In this document: positions 30,074 through 32,236 of the stretch, in pieces
Numbering within the stretch: the stretch's first letter is position 1
Layout: every line of letters begins with the position of its first letter
Translations under genes and position numbers: made by a program
The notes under the pieces: generated by a model
Databases searched by the model: none
What the model saw: the letters and a program-made list of their open reading frames with translations, nothing else
What the model was told of the DNA's origin: nothing
NCBI RefSeq assembly: GCF_007421925.1
Contig: NZ_QMDX01000019.1
Span: forward strand, 1 to 32,236
Reading direction: 5' to 3'
Origin: Haloglomus irregulare
Lineage (GTDB): Archaea; Halobacteriota; Halobacteria; Halobacteriales; Haloarculaceae
Length of the DNA stretch: 32,236 nucleotides

Positions 30074-31114
30074 ATGACGGAGGAGATACGAGACCTCGTC
30101 ATCGCCGGATCTGGAGTCGCCGGTCTCTCGGCGGCCGTCTATGCGGCACGGGCTGACCTCGATCCCCTCGTGCTCGAGGGCGACGAGCCCGGCGGCCAGC
30201 TAACGCTGACGACCGACGTCGAGAACTATCTCGGGTTCCCCGACGGTGTCGGTGGGATGGAGCTGATTCAGCGCGGGAAGGAGCAGGCCGAGCAGTTCGG
30301 CACCCAGTTCCAGCGCGGCAGCATCGAGTCAGCCGACCTGAACGGGCAGCCGCTGGATCTGTCGCTCTCGACCGGGGAGACGCTCCGCACCCGCGCGCTA
30401 ATCGTCGCGACCGGTGCCAGCGCCCGCTGGGTCGGGGCCAATGGCGAAGACGAGCTGATGGGGTACGGCCTCTCTACCTGCGCAACCTGCGACGGCGCGT
30501 TCCATCGCGGGGATGACGTCCTTGTCATCGGTGGCGGTGACAGCGCGATGGAGGAAGCGCTCTTCCTCACGAAGTTTGCCGACTCCGTGACGGTCGTCCA
30601 CCGCCGTGATGAGCTCCGGGCATCCGAGATCATGGCCGACCGTGCCTGTGATAACGGGGACATCGAGTTCGCCTGGAACACGGAACTTGTTTCGATCAAC
30701 GGGTCACAAGAGGAGGGTGTGGCGGGTGCGACGCTCGTCTCGCACCCAGATGGCCACCCTGCCGAGAAGTACGAAGCCGGCGAGGATGTCGACATCGAGG
30801 AGGTCAATGTCGGCGGCGTGTTCTACGCCATCGGCCACGAGCCAAACACCGACTTCCTCCGGGACACGCCCGTTGCCCTCGACGACGACGGGTACGTGCA
30901 AACCTCCACCGCCGGGAACGCGTGGGCGACGACAGCGACAGCTGCCGACGGAGTCTTTGCGGCGGGGGACGTGATAGACCGCGAGTACCAGCAGGCGGTC
31001 ACCGCCGCCGGCATTGGTAGTATGGCCGCCCTGGACGCCGAGGAGTGGCTCGAATCAGTGGCCGCAGCGTCGGCTGAAAACCCTGAATCGGTTGCTGCGG
31101 AGGCCGACGATTGA
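30074..31114 (+). CDS. trxB: Thioredoxin-disulfide reductase (FAD, NAD(P)H)
   Basis: A 346-aa protein: FAD-binding GSGVAGLSAAVYAARAD (12-28), GDEPGGQLTLTTDVENYLGF, redox CATCDGAF (Cys136, Cys139), NAD(P)-binding VIGGGDSAMEEALFLTKFAD (151-170) with VVHRRDELRAS, and FAD-binding GVFAAGDVIDREYQQAVTAAG near the end. The HRRDELRA segment is the usual NADPH 2'-phosphate site (HRRxxxR), although cofactor choice varies in haloarchaea. It reduces the thioredoxin encoded immediately upstream. The C-terminal 25 residues are an acidic tail (ENPESVAAEADD). Its TGA overlaps a short following ORF. Confidence 0.95.
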   Translation: MTEEIRDLVIAGSGVAGLSAAVYAARADLDPLVLEGDEPGGQLTLTTDVENYLGFPDGVGGMELIQRGKEQAEQFGTQFQRGSIESADLNGQPLDLSLSTGETLRTRALIVATGASARWVGANGEDELMGYGLSTCATCDGAFHRGDDVLVIGGGDSAMEEALFLTKFADSVTVVHRRDELRASEIMADRACDNGDIEFAWNTELVSINGSQEEGVAGATLVSHPDGHPAEKYEAGEDVDIEEVNVGGVFYAIGHEPNTDFLRDTPVALDDDGYVQTSTAGNAWATTATAADGVFAAGDVIDREYQQAVTAAGIGSMAALDAEEWLESVAAASAENPESVAAEADD

Positions 31115-31238
31115 TGGAATCGACTGTCCGACGTCACATCAATACGACGGACCCAGCCACCGTCGGCGACAGGCAGATGGGATCCTCGTTTCGTTCCAGT
31201 CACTGAAACCCGATCCAGGCGACACCGATGATTGGTGA
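31114..31238 (+). pseudogene. Short gene remnant after trxB, frameshifted
   Basis: ATG overlaps the trxB stop (TGATG) and reads MESTVRRHINTTDPATVGDR; after a one-base shift ADGILVSFQSLKPDPGDTDDW ends at TGA 31236-31238. The acidic end looks like a real haloarchaeal C-terminus. Too little remains to name it. Confidence 0.3.
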
Positions 31239-31268
31239 ATCGCAGACAGCGAGTGGCTCCGGGAGAAT

Positions 31269-31509
31269 ATGACGGACCACACGTACCTACGGTATCTTCG
31301 GTGGGGCCCATGCAGAACCTGTCGCTGTCGCCGACGAGTGAGGGGAGTTCGTCAACTGCGGCTGTGCGAGTCCGGAAGACGTGGTACTCCGCGTTGAGGA
31401 TGTCGAAGACGGGACTGCAATCGGTTCGGAGGGAGCGATCGAAGTGGTCGCACGGAAAGATATCGTTGAGAGGGATATCGACGACACGACGGAGGACGCC
31501 GGTCAGTGA
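31269..31509 (+). pseudogene. Small Cys-containing gene with frameshift and in-frame TGA
   Basis: ATG 31269 reads MTDHTY; one frame on, the protein continues GIFGGAHAEPVAVADE, TGA (31339-31341), GEFVNCGCASPEDVVLRVED, VEDGTAIGSEGAIEVVARKD, IVERDIDDTTEDAGQ and TGA at 31507-31509. TGA in place of TGG (Trp) plus one indel would explain both breaks. The C-terminal 56 codons are convincingly protein. Family not recognised. Confidence 0.5.
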
Positions 31510-31560
31510 GCTCTTTCGATTGGACGTCGCTGACGTGTGGTATCGAACACTACGTCCGGA

Positions 31561-32087
31561 TCACAGGAAGAGGGCCGGAATCGTATTCCGGAAGATGTTG
31601 AGTGAGATGACGAACAGCAACGTGACGACGAACCAGTTGAACTTCTCCTCGTCCACTTCGAGACGACGGAGGTACGTTCCGAGCAGGAGGCCGACGATGG
31701 TGACGACTGCGATCACCGATCCGAGCCACAGCCGATAGGTCGTCAGCAGGTCCGTGGACAGAGCCATCTGGACGATTCGGATCGTGAATATGATGCCGAG
31801 AACCATCGAGAGGCCGCCGATGTACCGTTCGGTGTCCCGCTCGAACGTATGGAAGTACGCCGGGAGCAGCGGGCCGAGGTTCGCGACGGCCAGGAGGAAC
31901 CCTTCGAGGAACCCCGCAACGCTGAGCCCGACCGGATTGTGCGTCTCTTCGACGGTGACGAAGTCCTGAACGATCTGGAAGACGACGTAGCCAAAGATCA
32001 CGAGGCCGATGAGGAACGGGACGATCGGACCTGTGCTAAATTCTGCAAGGAACGCGACTCCGATCACCGAGCCCACGATAGCTATAG
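31561..32087 (-). pseudogene. TauE/SafE-family permease, 5' end removed by an insertion
   Basis: An open minus frame of about 175 codons holds the second half of a TauE/SafE permease: FSTGPIVPFLIGLVIFGYVV, then the glycine motif GFLEGFLLAVANLGPLLPAY and four further helices ending NIFRNTIPALFL. A normal protein is 250-350 aa, so the first half is missing. The frame runs back (AIVGSVIGVAFLAEF) to about 32087 and meets the IS630-type transposase end. The GTG at 32076 is only the first possible start and probably not the original. Second member of this family in the window. Confidence 0.75.
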
Positions 32088-32093
32088 TAAACT

Positions 32094-32236
32094 TTAGAAG
32101 TAATTACTCACTTTGGGAAGAGACAGTTCCTCGAGAGCAGTGTCGATCGCCGTTGTTAGCTCGTCGAGTGAGTCGAAAAAGCGGTTGCTGAGAGCCGCTT
32201 GCAGTTGTCTCCAGCACTCCTCGACAGGATTCAACT
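32094..32236 (-). CDS. IS630-family transposase, C-terminal end (runs off the window)
   Basis: The minus frame entering from the window edge reads LNPVEECWRQLQAALSNRFF, DSLDELTTAIDTALEELSLP, KVSNYF and TAA at 32094-32096. NPVEECW holds the last acidic residue of the DDE triad in the IS630/Tc1-mariner group, and the spacing to the C-terminus is normal. The element's end lies in the TA-rich stretch 32081-32093, consistent with insertion at a TA. It truncates the TauE/SafE gene. Confidence 0.8.
   Translation of the reverse strand, partial: LNPVEECWRQLQAALSNRFFDSLDELTTAIDTALEELSLPKVSNYF

Overview
The window is from a halophilic archaeon (class Halobacteria). The signs are acidic Asp/Glu-rich proteins, Tat-type lipoprotein signals (twin Arg plus a lipobox), leaderless or near-leaderless genes with TATA-like boxes about 25-35 nt before the start codon, a thioredoxin/TrmB/TauE block of haloarchaeal type, and IS200/IS605-type elements that carry only tnpB. 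I see no rRNA, tRNA or CRISPR array. The genus cannot be set from the sequence.

Layout. (1) 1-5060 is a gene graveyard: one intact membrane protein (757-1743), then broken or chopped pieces, including an amber-interrupted membrane ORF, a zinc-finger ORF, a 5'-truncated winged helix, a frameshifted HNH nuclease, a frameshifted HicA-like toxin and small fragments. (2) 5217-13815 (all minus strand) is a coherent catabolic block: a complete polyamine-type ABC importer (binding protein, ATPase, two permeases, joined by a 1-nt gap and two ATGA overlaps), an arginase/agmatinase-family ureohydrolase, an MBL-fold hydrolase, a GNAT protein and an isochorismatase-family amidohydrolase, with a cytochrome P450 just upstream. 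A divergent ABM-domain protein (14199-14507) may belong to it. (3) 14500-18700 is GC-rich, mostly non-coding or decayed. It has an RHH/coiled-coil plasmid-type protein, an iteron-like G-rich repeat block, a diverged direct duplication and the C-terminal remnant of a tyrosine recombinase.

(4) 18876-25240 is an accessory island of minus-strand hypothetical genes of plasmid/provirus type, hit by IS200/IS605-type elements. A 344-bp tnpB-less miniature element splits one small gene, and a complete tnpB element splits a zinc-ribbon gene. In both cases the host ORF is restored in frame when the element is removed on paper. A second tnpB element (frameshifted, 25239-26680) sits exactly at the island edge. 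(5) 26703-31114 returns to chromosomal-type genes: a tandem UspA protein, a small membrane protein overlapping a TauE/SafE permease, a TrmB-like regulator, thioredoxin and thioredoxin reductase. (6) 31114-32236 holds decayed small genes, a 5'-truncated second TauE/SafE permease and the C-terminus of an IS630-family transposase running off the window.

How parts work together. Region 2 looks like uptake and stepwise hydrolysis of a cationic guanidino, polyamine or carbamoyl compound; the substrate is inferred, not shown. Region 5 looks like thiol/sulfur redox handling: anion export, a regulator with a palindromic candidate operator at its own promoter, and an NAD(P)H-thioredoxin pair with no gap between the genes. 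The most novel signals are in the mobile part: a tnpB element with a divergent 45-codon RHH-like ORF and a perfect palindrome between the two genes, a TnpB that lacks the usual second RuvC acidic residue at its expected place, and a mini-element that kept the end which in related elements encodes the guide RNA while losing tnpB.
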